Translations under genes and position numbers: made by a program
Assembly: GCA_035048485.1 (NCBI GenBank)
Contig: CM068590.1
Coordinates: 13,624,494-13,688,493, forward strand
Reading direction: 5' to 3'
Origin: Pteria penguin
Lineage: Eukaryota; Mollusca; Bivalvia; Pterioida; Pteriidae
DNA length: 64,000 bases
The notes under the pieces: generated by a model
Databases searched by the model: none
What the model was told of the DNA's origin: nothing
The model's input: only the letters and a program-made list of their open reading frames with translations
Shown here: positions 24,702 through 37,396 of the stretch, one piece after another
Numbering within the stretch: position 1 is the first letter of the stretch
How the letters are laid out: each line of letters begins with the position of its first letter

Positions 24702-25763
24702 TCACTCTTCTTTTTGCAAACAATTAAGGAGTTTGGAATATATAACATTATCTAAATTATGCTCTTTAAAGATTTCTTTCAGCCCCTGTCTGCTTCGCTG
24801 AAATGCATGTGTAATATGTGTAAGGGATATACCACTTCTTGATAATTTATCAATTAGAGCTCTACTTACAATATTTTTCTTAAAAAGTTCATCAAATGAA
24901 TCTTTACATGAATGAAAAGTAATACTGAAAAGATCATTGGAAGTAATGTTTTGTCTCAGAACAGATTGAAATATTATAAAAAGAGCTCTGACATCCTCAC
25001 TAGCATCATGTGCAGTAAATTCAATATTTTCAGGGAGGAATTCGACTAGATTCTCCAGTCTATATGATCTATTTATAACTCTTTCTTTTGGTATAACACG
25101 TCTGCATACTTTAAGAGTGTCAACGAAACCTTTTACAATCTTGGTAAAATGTGAATAATATCCATGCTCCTTCAATTGATTAACTAATATAGGGATATCA
25201 AAGGACTGTATGTTGTGACCAACAAGTACTGGTGATGCTTTTGTCTCCAAAAAGGTTATGAAATCTAATAATGCAGCTTTAATATTTTTTCCTGACATTT
25301 CCTTTCCATGGTGATACAACTTATTAGTGTAAGTTATTCCTGTGATTCTACTCGCCTCAAATGATATATCTAATCTAGGTATTACATAACAATTAAAAAT
25401 ATCTGTAGAATTTGTTGTTGCTGCTAACTGGATGATGTCGCGTTTTCTTGATAAGCCAGTGGTCTCTAAATCAAAAACAACATATTCTTCAGAGCCATTT
25501 AGCTTTAACATATCTGGTACAGCAATATCATTTGCAGTATATTCTGATGTTGGTATAAATTCAAGCCCTATGTCACCATATGTCATGGGTTCTTTGGCTA
25601 TGCAAGAATGATCTGCTTTTATTTTCTTTTTCTTCAGCAATAATCTTTTTCTCTTAAAAGCAATTGATTATCTGTGGAATCTTTTTCCAGCAACTTCTCT
25701 GTCATACTGCTCTCCAACTTTCTTGGTGTATTGACCAGGTGACAAATTTACAGCTTGGTTTAC
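24702..25763 (-). pseudogene. terminal exon: DEDDh 3'-5' exonuclease domain
   Basis: The last exon of the gene spans about 350 codons. An acceptor (CTATCAG) precedes 25,763. Its first 31 codons (LSPGQYTKKVGEQYDREV...) end at TAA (25,670-25,668), and then 320 codons are open to the natural TGA at 24,704-24,702. The exonuclease folds around VVFDLETTGL (motif I, D and E), VGHNIQSFDIPIL (motif II, D) and AHDASEDVRAL (motif III, H and D). That gives the DEDDh pattern of DnaQ/TREX-like 3'-5' exonucleases. A C-terminal region of about 80 residues follows. The intact 939-bp frame downstream of the stop could still be translated from the methionine at 25,640, but the nonsense codon cuts it off from the transposase part. 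Confidence 0.8.
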
Positions 25764-25834
25764 CTGATAGCATAATAACAAAAGTTACCAGGAGACAACA
25801 TAGCTCGCCAGTAAAGCATGCATTTTCAATGTGT

Positions 25835-26225
25835 TCTTAATGCAAGGTCAATTCCAATATGAAGGACAGAGATTAACCAGATGAAAGCTCTGATGACAAA
25901 GAATCTACATTTGAAATCCCTATCGCTATTAATGTTCGACCTTGGTGTCATTTGAAAGGGCTTCATTAGTTGAGTACGCATGTGAAATATGAAGTCTCTA
26001 CCTCTCACAGTTCAAAAGTTATGGCCAAGGCTAAAGTTGACAACAGACAGACAAACACAAACTTTGAAAAATGAGTCAAATTCCAAGGTCAAGGTCAAAA
26101 GTCAAGAGATCAAATGTAAAATCTTGACATTAGGAACTTATATTTTAAGTATCAAAACCATACCCCTATTGAATAAAAAAATATAGTACATGTTAAAGTT
26201 AAAGTAGGCCAAACCTCAAAGTCAA
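25835..26225. repeat. GTCAAGG-rich dispersed repeat (intron 10)
   Basis: Contains AAGCTCTGATGACA, AAAAGTTATGGCCAAGGCTAAA, ACAGACAGACAAACACAAAC and CCAAGGTCAAGGTCAAAAGTC. It is one of several copies of a family in this window whose internal unit of about 135 bp carries 'GCCATTN-AAAGTTATGGCCAA' and 'AGGTCAAGGTCA'. Confidence 0.6.
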
Positions 26226-28074
26226 GGAATTTCGTCCTGGTGAGCTAATAAAATGAAAATAGTGACCTCCAAGATGATTACGCTATTAGGACAGTGTCCT
26301 ATTATGTTTAAAAATATTCAAATAAACAATCAAGACATTACTAATTACAATAAACACCTAAGACAATTAGCTTTGTGTGGCATGATTTACGAAGTAAACA
26401 ATTAATTTGATAAAACAAACATCCAAATGGACTTTTATTTTATTTTCTTAACTGCTCACACAACTAACTTGAAAAAATTTATCAACATACGTACATGTAT
26501 TTATATTATTAAAATGTCTTGCTTAGTGCACTTTGTCACTTAATATTAACTTTCTATCAATAAATATAATCAAGATTTAAATACCTTTGTCATGTAAGTA
26601 TAACCTTCATTCTTTTGGAGCACTGCAGCAATCTGTTGCGCAAAGCTACACGTCCAATGTAATGCCTTGAATAAGAAAGAACTACCAGGTATGAGTCATA
26701 CAAACAAAATTAAATTCACCTAAATCAATTATTTAGACTTTGACCATATATTATGAACTTGTATCAAGGTCATGATGCACCCTTGGGTCATGGGCAACAA
26801 TTACGTGAAATATAATTGAATCCAAGCAGGCAGTAAAAACTCATACTCACTTTCAATATGAGAACTGATTAAATCTCTGTTCAAATTTTATATTTAGTAA
26901 TGACTGTTAATGTTAATATTTTGTCACACAGACAAACAAGCAGACTGACTGCTTAGAAGGTCTATAAAACTGAGATATATGTAACTCTTCAATTCTGAGG
27001 GTACAATAATTATACTTGTATCATATGTTTTGAGTATTATACCTAGATTTTGGGGCTTTAGATGCTACAGTGTTATTGAAACTTTCAGTAGCTTGGGTGG
27101 AGCCAAGGTCAGAGAGGTTTCGTGATCTTTTCTTATATTTCTCAATAAGGGATATAAGTTCTTTCTTCATTTGATCTCCTTTTAGATGATTTCCATTTGG
27201 TAGGCTGGAATATCTGTAACAGTTGTTCAAAACAATTTGTGTTGACACTTTAAGAGACTTATTTTTTCATTCATATAGATGGTAATTAAAATCATATAAT
27301 TCAGCATAATTCAACACAAATCGTCAATCTTCAATTCACACTGACTCAGTTATTAAAGTAGTAAATGAAATATTGTGACTAAAGAAATAAATATCTCCAC
27401 TCAAAACACTTATAAGTTAAATTCTTTATATCATTTGAATACTATATGAAAAATATATTTCTTGTAAATTCTTATCAGAGTTGAAATATACTTTACATCT
27501 TCTAAAATTTACTATATTTACTTGGATTTTTTTTATATTTGCACCAGCTTATTTCATTACATAATGAATGGTCACCAAATATATGTGGTACAATTCTATC
27601 CAAGGCTCTCTCAATGGATACTATGTTCTCGTCATATTGCTATAAAATACTGGTATCTTGATACACTCTTACAAAGAATATATATTAAATTACATAATAT
27701 CATCAAATACATGTATTGCTTTGTTCAAAGTAATAATCAAATACATAATCCTCATTTGATGCCCTGATCTAGATATTTGATATCTAATTGGGTTCCAACA
27801 TTCATCCATATCTTTTTAAATTGGTAAATATCACTATGATTGTCATAACAGATATATCATGCATTTTTCTAAGAATATAAGTAATAATTTGGAAATCAAC
27901 AATAATAATTAGACATATATTGTTACATTTTAAGAAAAATTACCTTAATTGCACATGTAAAGCATCTTACTATGTAAGTAATGACATCAGCATTTTTTAG
28001 AATCTTGTATCTAAAAGGAAGAAAGAGAAGTTACTGACTAAGCCATATGACAGAAGTCACCATGGAAATATATA

Positions 28075-28248
28075 GTTGGTTGATTGGTTAATTGGTGTTT
28101 TACGTCGCTTTCAACAATATTTCATTTATATCGCGACATGGAAGCAGGAGGTTACCAACCTCTTAAACATAGTAGCGCAACCCTGGAATCGAACCTGGAT
28201 CGTCAAAGCCGCAAGCCAAGCGCTTAACCACTGCACCACAGCTGCCTC
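28075..28248 (-). mobile_element. short tRNA-derived SINE
   Basis: Read on the minus strand, it starts with a tRNA-like head (box A GTGGTGCAGTGGTTAAG, box B GGTTCGATTCC). A short body with GCTTCCATGTCGCGATATAA follows, then the tail GAAAGCGACGTAAAACACC with AACCAATCAACC repeats. There is no V-domain, so it is a different family from copies A and B. It lies in intron 6 of the transposase-exonuclease pseudogene. Confidence 0.7.
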
Positions 28249-28370
28249 TTAAAATATATAGTATATTGAGTGTAAAGATATGAAAAATAACACATAAGGA
28301 CATCACAGAAGTACTTGATTATAGTGCATTTACAATGCTGACTTAGCACAGTCATTTGATATGACAATAG

Positions 28371-28460
28371 TCAATCAATTGGTGTGGTTATCCAGTTTAC
28401 GGGGCCAACTTCCCACTCACCGCAACAGCAGAATAATCAAAGGACACATATTTGAAATCA
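28371..28460 (-). repeat. Penelope-like tail fragment
   Basis: The reverse complement matches 15,815-15,935: TGTGTCCTTTG, a GTGAGTGGGAAG block, GTAAACTGG(T/A)TAACCA and CCAATTGATTGAC in the same order. It is an isolated 3' fragment within intron 6 of the pseudogene. Confidence 0.6.
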
Positions 28461-29099
28461 GAAATTATTATAATTATAAAGAGAAATATAATTTAAAGCT
28501 ATGATAATAAACAGCAGAGAATGAGTTTGTGAAAAACAAAAGTCCATTATAGAAACACAATGCAATGAGGATCATCAAGTATAGTTTCATCCTAATATGA
28601 AGTATTTACTTAAAATTATATTTATCAAAACACATTTAATGACTTACTTGTTAGATAGGGCATACAGATTCTTTGAAAAAGATTTTTTTACATGATTTGT
28701 ATCATCATTTTTCAAGGTCTGGTTTCTCAATTTGAAGTCTGGCTGTTGTGGCTGAATCATTATCTGCATGAATAGTCTTAATGCTAAAATCATTTTCTTC
28801 AAGATGGTGAACCATGTTGCTGCCATGTCCTGCTCCATGGACTTGCTTGAATCTTTCCAATTTATCAAACAATCATGTCTTGGAACAGTTTCTTTTCTAG
28901 ATTCATGATATTCACATACCCTGAAATATCAGGAACATTAATGTAAATTTGTAATATGTGAAAAATTAAAACTGAAATATTGAATGACTCAAACTTTAAA
29001 GTAAAACTTGAGGTCTAGATGATGAAATTGAAACTAAAACCTGATACTATTGTTACATTGTTAACAATTTAAAACTAGAATGGGTGTTCAAGTGAACAA

Positions 29100-29835
29100 G
29101 TGTCACCTGTGGGGCTTTTTATATCAGGGCAACACAGTCAGAAACAGCTATTTTTATGACAGGGGTCAAGGTCACAAGGTCATCGACCTTAGTTATATTT
29201 GAAATGACTTCATTTCTTTATATCACAAACATAAACCTATAAATTAACTGCTTGATATTAATACCTTCACAATAACTAAAACATCAGTATGGAGTAAAAA
29301 ATAAAAAAAAAGATCTGTTAATGTGAAGAAATGTGACTACTGGACAATCCTGATGGAAGATCAATCTTAGAGGTAAAAATTCTATTTCAAGGTCACCAGT
29401 CCTTGTTATCATGAAAATACATATGAAATATCAAACTTAAGCAGTGTCACATACTTGCCATTCAAAAATTATGGGCAAAGTTAAATTCTTATAAAAGTAA
29501 GATCAAGGTCACAAAGAAAAATAAAAACCATTAGTTTCAACAGATAGGTTTTGTGATCAGGAATACACATGTGAAATATGAAAGCTCTATCATTTGGCAT
29601 TTGAAAATTATGGCCAATGTTAATTTGTTAAAAAGGTAGGTCAAACTTCACGGTCAAGGTTACAATATGAAAAATTCTGGTATCAACAAGAAGGCTTTGT
29701 CAATAGACATACATATGTGAGATATAAAAGCCCTATCACTTGCCATTTTAAAAGTTAGGCCAATGTTAATTTTTTTTCAATATAAGTAGGTCATTGAACA
29801 CCAAAGTCAAGATCATAACGTAAAAAAAACCTCTT
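29100..29835. repeat. GTCAAGG-rich tandem repeat, intron 5
   Basis: Four to five degenerate copies of a 120-150-bp unit containing TATGAAA...CATTTGCCATTNAAAATTATGGCCAATGTTAA and AAGGTCAAGGTCACA lie head to tail. Same family as 25,835-26,225 and 47,870-48,490. Confidence 0.6.
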
Positions 29836-32829
29836 TGTGTGTTCATTAATCCTGCCAATTTTTGTCGACTTATCTTATTAAATAACAAAGAAATAGCCAA
29901 TAATTTGATAGTGTGAATATCAGAGATATGGACAGACGGAATGCTGGACAAAGAGATCCTAATGTGCCATTAGGCAACATTGTTGTGTGTGTTTGAGATA
30001 TAACTGATAGATTATACTTAATAATTAAACTTTTTCTAAATACTTATACAATTAAGTAACTATCATGTGAGCTATAGATACAGTGTTTGAGTTTTTAACT
30101 ATGGATAAGGCATTTGACATAATATTTATTGATAATTAAATCCATTAACCTGTATACATAAAATTAATTTAATGTAGTGATGAAATTTAGATCTCAAATC
30201 TTTACATTAGTTATTTATTTACTTGCATGCTTTTATTCTGAAATCGAAAGCAACTATTTTTCATGTCTCTTTTCCTATCATTGTAGCATGACCTGAAATA
30301 ATGCATTGCAAAGAATTTTAATTTATCCAACAAAAATATATAATGTTTATGAAACTTTAATAACTTCCTTTTATAAGTAATTTGGTCCCAATCCACTAAA
30401 GTGATCTGGATAAGATTTATAATTGTCTTTAAACAATAAATATGAAGTTAAAGAAATTGATCAAAAGTACACAATCTCAATTGAAGGGATTCAGTGAGAA
30501 ATACCAATACAATTGTGTTTGTCCACTTTGCATGGCGTCAAACTTTAAATATAAAATATGATATGGTACCAAATGAAAGGTTATATATGTGTCACATTTA
30601 TGAAATATCAAAGGCTCTATATAATGGTTAAAAAGTTAATAACAATTGTAAAAGTGTTTTGATAGACAGACAGACAGACTGATGAACAGACGAAGTGTGC
30701 AAAATTTGTAAATAACAATTAAGAAACAAACATTCACAAATCTTTGACCTTATTGCCTAATGAAATGAAAACAAAAATGAGTAATTTAGAAATGTTAAAT
30801 GTTTGTTACTTATAATATATTTCTGTAATTATAAACATTATTTACATACATGTGTATTGATACTAAAGCATATTTAACATTTCACGAACCTGATGAAGTG
30901 TTATAATTCCATCCTGTGCCTCTTTTTTGCCATCCAGCATCGAAACTTACTTGCAACTGAAATAATGAATGACATAAGATTGTTAAATATACATTTCCAT
31001 ATACTATTGACAATTTTTCAGTGATCATGATTAATTTGATAGAATTTAATGTAAGAATTCAAATATAATGGTATGGTACTAAAGTTTTCTGTTACCAAAT
31101 ATCATTTTATTACTTGCACCTAAATGTTAATCAAAATCTTACTTTATGGGCTGATTTTTCCCTTTCGTTTGCTTGTGCCTTTCTATTTTCTTTACTGTTG
31201 TGAATGACAAGGGAGGAATGTTGCAAAAGATAAGAGATGGGTTAAGTTGGTATGTCCTATCCCTGCATGTTCCATACCTTAAAAATATTCCAAATCTGAA
31301 TATAATTCACTGAGAATGTGAAAAAGGTCACAAAATGATGCTGCTCAGGATATTCAATTAATATATATATATATATATATATACTGAACTATAATGACTT
31401 GATTGATTATTATTTCGATCCAGAAAGTTTTGATGGAATTTTAAACAGCCATTGATCATTAGCTAAAAATGAATTACCATAATTTTAAAAATAGGACAAA
31501 TTATCAGAGACATTGCCTTTTAGAAGATATCTTGGTTGATGGAGAGATAAAAAAATACCAAAAGCACAAATTTAAAGGTTGTGGACTGTTATGTTGACAC
31601 TTCTGAATAGGATCGAAAATGTTTCAAGGTCAACAAAAAGAAATTTTTAAATATAGCTCACTCATGAAGCATTTGGTTCATGTGTCAGCTAAAAACTTAA
31701 AATATGTTCGGGTATACTATGAATGCCTTCACCAACATAGATAAAAATTTAAAACGTAATAAAATATTTCAGTGCATGCAAGTTCCAGTATTTCTGAAAT
31801 CAGATCATGTTACTATGTATATTAATCATAAAACATCTTAATGAATGCAGAAAAATTTATGTTTTTTATGTAAAGAATAAATAAAATAATTACTGGAATT
31901 ATGTAAATACAAAATAACAGCTTTACCTAATGTAGCCTTCTTATTTATATCAAATGCACCAGTGGGTCCTCTTTCTCCAGTTGGAACTTGGCAGGTTATA
32001 ACACTGCATTCAGGATTTGAGCAGTTTATATATAAAATGCTTCCCAAACCATATCTTAATGAAAATACAAAGGAATGGTTGATAATACCTCATTTTCAAA
32101 ATTATTTGATACTTGATTTGTATTGACAAACAAGTATTCTTCCATTACATACTAAGTGTACTGTATAGTTAATTGATTGATTCGAAATATTTTCTGATTA
32201 TTTTATCCATGCTATATATAAGCAATGCATAAACACACACACACAAACACACTGCAGTATAGTCATGACATTTCTTGATTATTCTCAGTTGAATAATTAG
32301 GCTGGCAAAACACCTCCCACTATTTGAAAATACGTACATGTATCATAAAACTTTAGAATACTTGTTTCTTATCTTAACATATTTCATTTTTTCTTCTCAA
32401 TATCATATTTAATATTACACAAATACAGGATTCCCTACTGACAGTCCTGTATAAATCTACATATCGATTTGCGTGTGTTTGAATGACGTTTGTTTACCTT
32501 TGTTCCCGTGCTGTATCTGATAAATGTAAACGAGTTTGGCACACACAGCAATACATGTGTTGAGCTAAAAAACCTAGCTCAACGATTCTTCTTCCTACAT
32601 TCCAGCTGGAATCTCCCTCGGCATCGCTCAACGAATCTGCTAGTTGTGGTGCTACTGACTCAGGTGCAGGTATTTCCTCGTGCGCTGGTTCCGATTTGGA
32701 TCTATTTTTCGATTTCAAATGTTCCCCCTACGATTTGTGGTTAAAATAGCTTCATTATCCGAGACAAATTTACCCAAGGAATCCCTTTTTTTACTCATTT
32801 TAACTCTAAATATAAACCTTAAACAATGT

Positions 32830-34010
32830 CTTCTGCTGTTCCTCTTGTATCGAATGTAAACATACTTAAATACATACGTCATTTTTTATCAACCGAAGCA
32901 TTCCGAACGGCGCTCTATTCGGATAGTTTTTAATTCCTCCTTAAGTTGTTCCGATTATCTAGACAAGATTCCATTAACATGTATATACGAGAATTCAAAT
33001 TATCTGGATTTTTCGGGTGCATGACTCGGACATAGAGCGTTAGCGAAAAATCTCCGTCAACTTTTTTATCATTGAAACCAAACTGTCTTGACTTGAAAGG
33101 TACGACTCTTCAATTTGAAGTTTTCGTCCATGTTTTTAAAAATAATGAAAATAATGATGTAATTAATGTACAGTTTAAGTGTGTTACGCAAGTGATTCAA
33201 AAAACGAAATTAATAGGTATCATCATTTTTTTTAGATTGATTTTGGTCACTCCTCAACGATTTTCATAGAACAACACATGTATATTTATCACATTCTGTA
33301 TGTAGTTTGTTTACATTCTATCAAGCATATTTTATATATAAGACGATGTTTACAATATGCTGTTGAAAGTTGAAATTAATCGCAATTTTCATGCATTTCC
33401 CAACCACATTTGCATGATCATGATTCACGTATTGTTATTCGAATTCAATTATGTTTTCTATATATTCATTTATTTGAGAAATTCTATAAAATGTATTATC
33501 CCCCCCCCTCCCCGCCTTGTACATCCTGAAAATAACCTGACGTCATGTGCCCAACTACCTTGAGCTCGAATAACATCAGTTAACTTTGCTTTTCCATGTT
33601 CAGTTGTAATTCAACGTTAAATTAATGTTAGAAATGTTTGCTTGTGTACTACATAAAAAGGGTCTTTTAGATATTTGATATATACATTTCTCATATGATT
33701 TTTTCAGCTGAAATAGACATTTTTTATGACCTTGATTTTAACCTAGAGTTAATTTGAAAAAGAAAAAGTTTTACACATGTTTTTGTTTTGAATTATTTAT
33801 TATAGTAAGAGATATGGCTACATATGTAATGTTCACGTACATTCCTTCTGACAAGAACTTTTGAAACCTCATTTTTTTATACTTACTGACCATGACCTTG
33901 ATATTGAGGATGGCATCTGCCCGATGCATTGCATAGAAATTTTTGCTTACCTTTGCACTCGGTCTATCTGAAGCAGTGACGGATGATTTTTCTGATGTGC
34001 CATTGATTCT
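32830..34010. other. upstream region of the pseudogene, unrecognised
   Basis: No gene was recognised. The stretch nearest the pseudogene start (32,870-33,060) is less AT-rich and has CATTCCGAACGGCGCTC and ATTCGGA. It could have held its promoter, but no TATA or initiator can be defended. Confidence 0.35.
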
Positions 34011-34012
34011 AA

Positions 34013-34279
34013 GCCAGTGTGGCTCTGTGGATAGATAAGGTCCTCGACCGGTGACCGAGAGGTCTCGGGTTCGATTTATGTGTGGGGACACCGGTGTTCT
34101 GTGCTTTGGATGAGACAATATAAACCGAGGTCCAATGTCACGGTAGACGTGGCACGTAAAAGATCCCTCACTGCTTCCGATGGGTCCGATGTATAGGTAA
34201 AACTTTCTATGCAATGCATTAAGTAGATGCCATCACCATATACTTGAAATAATCGTCGAGTGACGTAGAACAATAATCA
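34013..34279 (+). mobile_element. V-domain tRNA-SINE, copy C (diverged)
   Basis: The tRNA-like head differs from copies A and B (GTGTGGCTCTGTGGATAGAT; box B GGGTTCGATTT). The body keeps the V-domain landmarks (CTTTGGATGAGACAAT, AAACCGAGGTCC, GTGGCACGTAAAAGATCCCT). It ends near GTGACGTAGAACAATAATC. The different head suggests a sister family or head swapping. Confidence 0.7.
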
Positions 34280-34289
34280 ATCTAAATCG

Positions 34290-34790
34290 TAAAGTATTCG
34301 TCATCTCTTACTACCAGGAAGGTGGTTTGTAATGTTGATATTGATGGTACAGTTCTTGAGGGACGAACCGGCAAAAATGACTAGTCGATTATAGGAAAAC
34401 TGGTGTGTAATATACCTATCACGTCCTACACATTGATCATTCATAGCTAGTAATCAATTACTAAGTATAAGTGAAATCTATGAATATAGACATTCCCTCA
34501 TTGCAGACTGTAAATAGAAATAGCTGTACATAATGTTATTAGAGAGATTATATACGCATTCCTATCGGGCTCTTTATTGACAACAATATGTGCTCAATTA
34601 CCAAGTATTCCAAGAAATAATCACTATTCCTACCGGCCATTGTTCTGCAGGTTTACTAAACAGATTTTTCATACGTTTCATGTGCATTGTCCTGAACCTC
34701 GTCCCCTCTGACTGTAAGTCGGGACTCTTACAGATCAAGGGTGTGAACTCGCTTGCAGTCCCTCAGATGAAGGCTCAATCATATTGATGT

Positions 34791-34874
<84 letters not shown>

Positions 34875-35570
34875 ATTCTGGTCTTATTCTGCATTAAGGT
34901 ACGTGTTTATATTCTTATATTCCTTTATCACCTTCGTATGATATATATATGACTCAAGTGATTTAATATGCTAGAGCTTATTCAGACCTCTTTCATTTAG
35001 CAAGGCAAGGTACTGAGTGAAAAGTTAATATCACAAGGATACGAGAAAAAAAAACCAATCTTTGAAGTCTATATTCTGCAAATTTAATGATAGATATAAA
35101 GATTTTTGCGCATAGTGGAAATCACTGTAGGACATGTTGACTTCTTTGATTGTAGTCCCTGTTTAACCGTTTGTACTATGGTAACACAATATCACATATT
35201 GTCCTCACCATGTGATTTTTACCGATTGTGACAAGGGTAACACCGTTATTACCTTATTTGATTACGAGCTATACCAACTTAAATTATTTTATGGTTTCAC
35301 GATGGGCGTGACCAGTCGGCGGTGGACTACATACTCAATCTCATAAGAACCCACCTATGGTTCTTCAATGAGTCCGTAATAGCCTAAACCTCAATTTTTA
35401 TAGTACAATGAGTATTATTTACTGATTACCATTCTATATCTGTCCACTAATCTTATACGATGTAAATGATTATGTCTGTAGATAATTATAATATTCTTAT
35501 ATTAAAACAACTCGAGTATTCCTTCTACTGTTTCTTGTCGTACACTGAACATTACATTTATTTTCATGTT
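34290..35570. other. unrecognised sequence with one TA tract
   Basis: A short Penelope-like tail match (CCTCGTCCCCTCTGACTGTA, 34,696-34,715, compare 15,655-15,675) and a (TA)n tract at 34,793-34,868. Otherwise nothing recognised. Confidence 0.45.
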
Positions 35571-35578
35571 TTCATCTA

Positions 35579-35769
35579 TTACCCACTAAAACATGAGCAA
35601 TCTCCACTTTCACATTTGATAGAACAGTCAAACAGTATTGAGAAGATCGGGCACATATCAATACAACTGTTTTTATAATCATACAGACGTTTCGGCAATC
35701 GTTCCCAGAAACGTTTTGCACGGTGACATACAGCAGAATAAGACAGTAACAGACCACCAATGCCTTCAT
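35579..35769 (-). pseudogene. possible secreted cysteine-rich peptide, frame-broken
   Basis: A methionine at 35,769 is followed by a typical signal peptide: about 15 hydrophobic residues ending in QNVSGN, a plausible cleavage site. The downstream cysteine-rich stretch is in another frame (ending at 35,579). There the cysteines are spaced C-x3-C-x8-C-x3-C-x4-C-x-C. CxxxC and CxC elements with a short mature length suggest a disulfide-stabilised peptide such as an antimicrobial or other secreted peptide; I cannot assign the family. Either the locus is a frameshifted pseudogene, or a small intron or sequencing indel separates the two parts. No splice pair was convincing. Confidence 0.35.
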
Positions 35770-35849
35770 TTTCTTGATTTTCCTCTGTAATATGAACCAA
35801 AGAATAGAGTTCAATGTTCAATATGGCTCCAGTAACAACCACTTTGAAA

Positions 35850-37363
35850 ATCTAAAGTGTCTGAGTGATAGAAGAGAGAATTGTACCAGTACCCATCTAA
35901 ACAGGTATTAACATGTTTAATGCATCACATGACAGCATGCAGGCATAATATCAATGAAATTCCTCGATATAATCTTGGTGATTTTGTTCAATTTTCTAGG
36001 AGTAAGGCAGAAAAGATGAGATACTGACAGGGCAGTGCAGGAGACCCTTCTGACCCACAAAGAGTGTGGGGGAAATATGTTGATACTAAGTGTAATAACC
36101 AGTCATTTGACTGCCGACCACAGATTTTTGGCAAAGTCACTTTTCTAGTCGAGGGTCAAATAGTGCATCTTGTTTAACATGGATTGGTTCATTACGATCA
36201 CTAAAATTTATTCATACATTTATAATCTTTAACATTAAGTCTAAAATGTGATCTTAAAATATATCCAAATTTAATTTGCTATTTACTCCTTGTACATACA
36301 CGTTGTTGGTTATTGTATTTGATGTCTTTTTTGACATTAATATTATTATTTTAATACTAGATTTATTTATGATATGATAAACAACTCCTATTCAACGCAT
36401 TCTATATTAAAATATTGTTACTTGAACATACCTGTATATTGTCTACTGAATTTTCAGCTTGCTGGTGATGAGCTCTCTGGCTTTTCTTCCATTAGCATGG
36501 TCCATCAGCTCTTGATTATTGTTCTTAACATTTAAGATCATAAAAGCTGGTTGCAATATGTCTGCAAACTACATATGCCCTGAAACTTAAATAACCCAAT
36601 CACACTGCAACCACAACTTACGTAAGACCTTGGTAAGACATATTAGTAGTGATCAAAAATAGCTGATGTGCGAGACTATGAAATTTTAATGGCTCTTGAC
36701 TGATCTAGGATTCAGTACCTTCTGCCTAAATTAAAATACTGTACTGAGTTAGCTTACAGGACCAATGTCCAAGACTGCCAAACTTTCATTGATGAGTAGA
36801 TTTGTGATACGTTGTCATGGGTTCTATCCTCAGTGGCGTTTTATTATTTGTAATTATTGGTTCGTAACTAAAACCAATTAAGAGGAATACTCATGGAAAA
36901 GTTTTCAGACTGATGTTGAAGGTCCTAAGTAGTTTTACAGCCCAAATAGTTCTTGGAAATTTGCTGTATTTCTAATAAAAAAATCCAATAGGTCGAAGCA
37001 CTGAACTATTTGAGTATACTTCCAAGAAATTCTAAACTATCTCTTATGCAAATATATGACAGTGGAGTATATACAGCACAATCCGCATTACATTTTGTGT
37101 GAAAAGCTCTGCGGATCCAGCAAACTTTTGCCATGGTCAGAATGTGCATTTTATCGACATAAACCGAAAAATTATGAAATATAGGGTAATACTAAAGTTG
37201 CAGGTTATTAGTATTGACATTAACATTGAGGGCATTGACCGTTTGGACTGCAATTGAATAGCCAAGAGTCATGTTTTTGAGGCTAAAGTTTTGTCCCTCT
37301 AGGTTGGCTGTACTAGATGGATTTGCGCCCTTTATTCACATATTCCAGATTTTGAGCGTGTTC

Positions 37364-37396
<33 letters not shown>

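Larger units (their letters stand above)
24702..32798 (-). pseudogene. Mutator-like transposase + DEDDh exonuclease gene, 11 exons, decayed
   Basis: Reconstructed exons (minus strand, high to low): 32,798-32,498; 32,054-31,927; 31,277-31,143; 30,956-30,890; 30,292-30,223; 28,920-28,648; 28,010-27,944; 27,639-27,513; 27,213-27,043; 26,665-26,585; 25,763-24,702. Most have clean AG/GT borders and matching phases. Domain order: GRRIVELG and CVCQTRLHLS Cys pairs, SFDAGWQKRG (candidate DDE Asp 1), HDCLINWKDSSKSMEQDM, HADNDSATTARL (Asp 2), IFGDHSLCNEISWCKYKKNP, LGSTQATESFNNTVASKAPK (candidate Glu), then a basic linker and a DEDDh exonuclease. This matches the 'Mutator-like transposase domain' family with a fused exonuclease seen in molluscs (recall). 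Lesions: TGA at 30,263-30,261; TAA at 25,670-25,668; frame breaks near 32,718, 31,225, 28,815 and 28,710; phase mismatches around exon 9. Confidence 0.75.
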
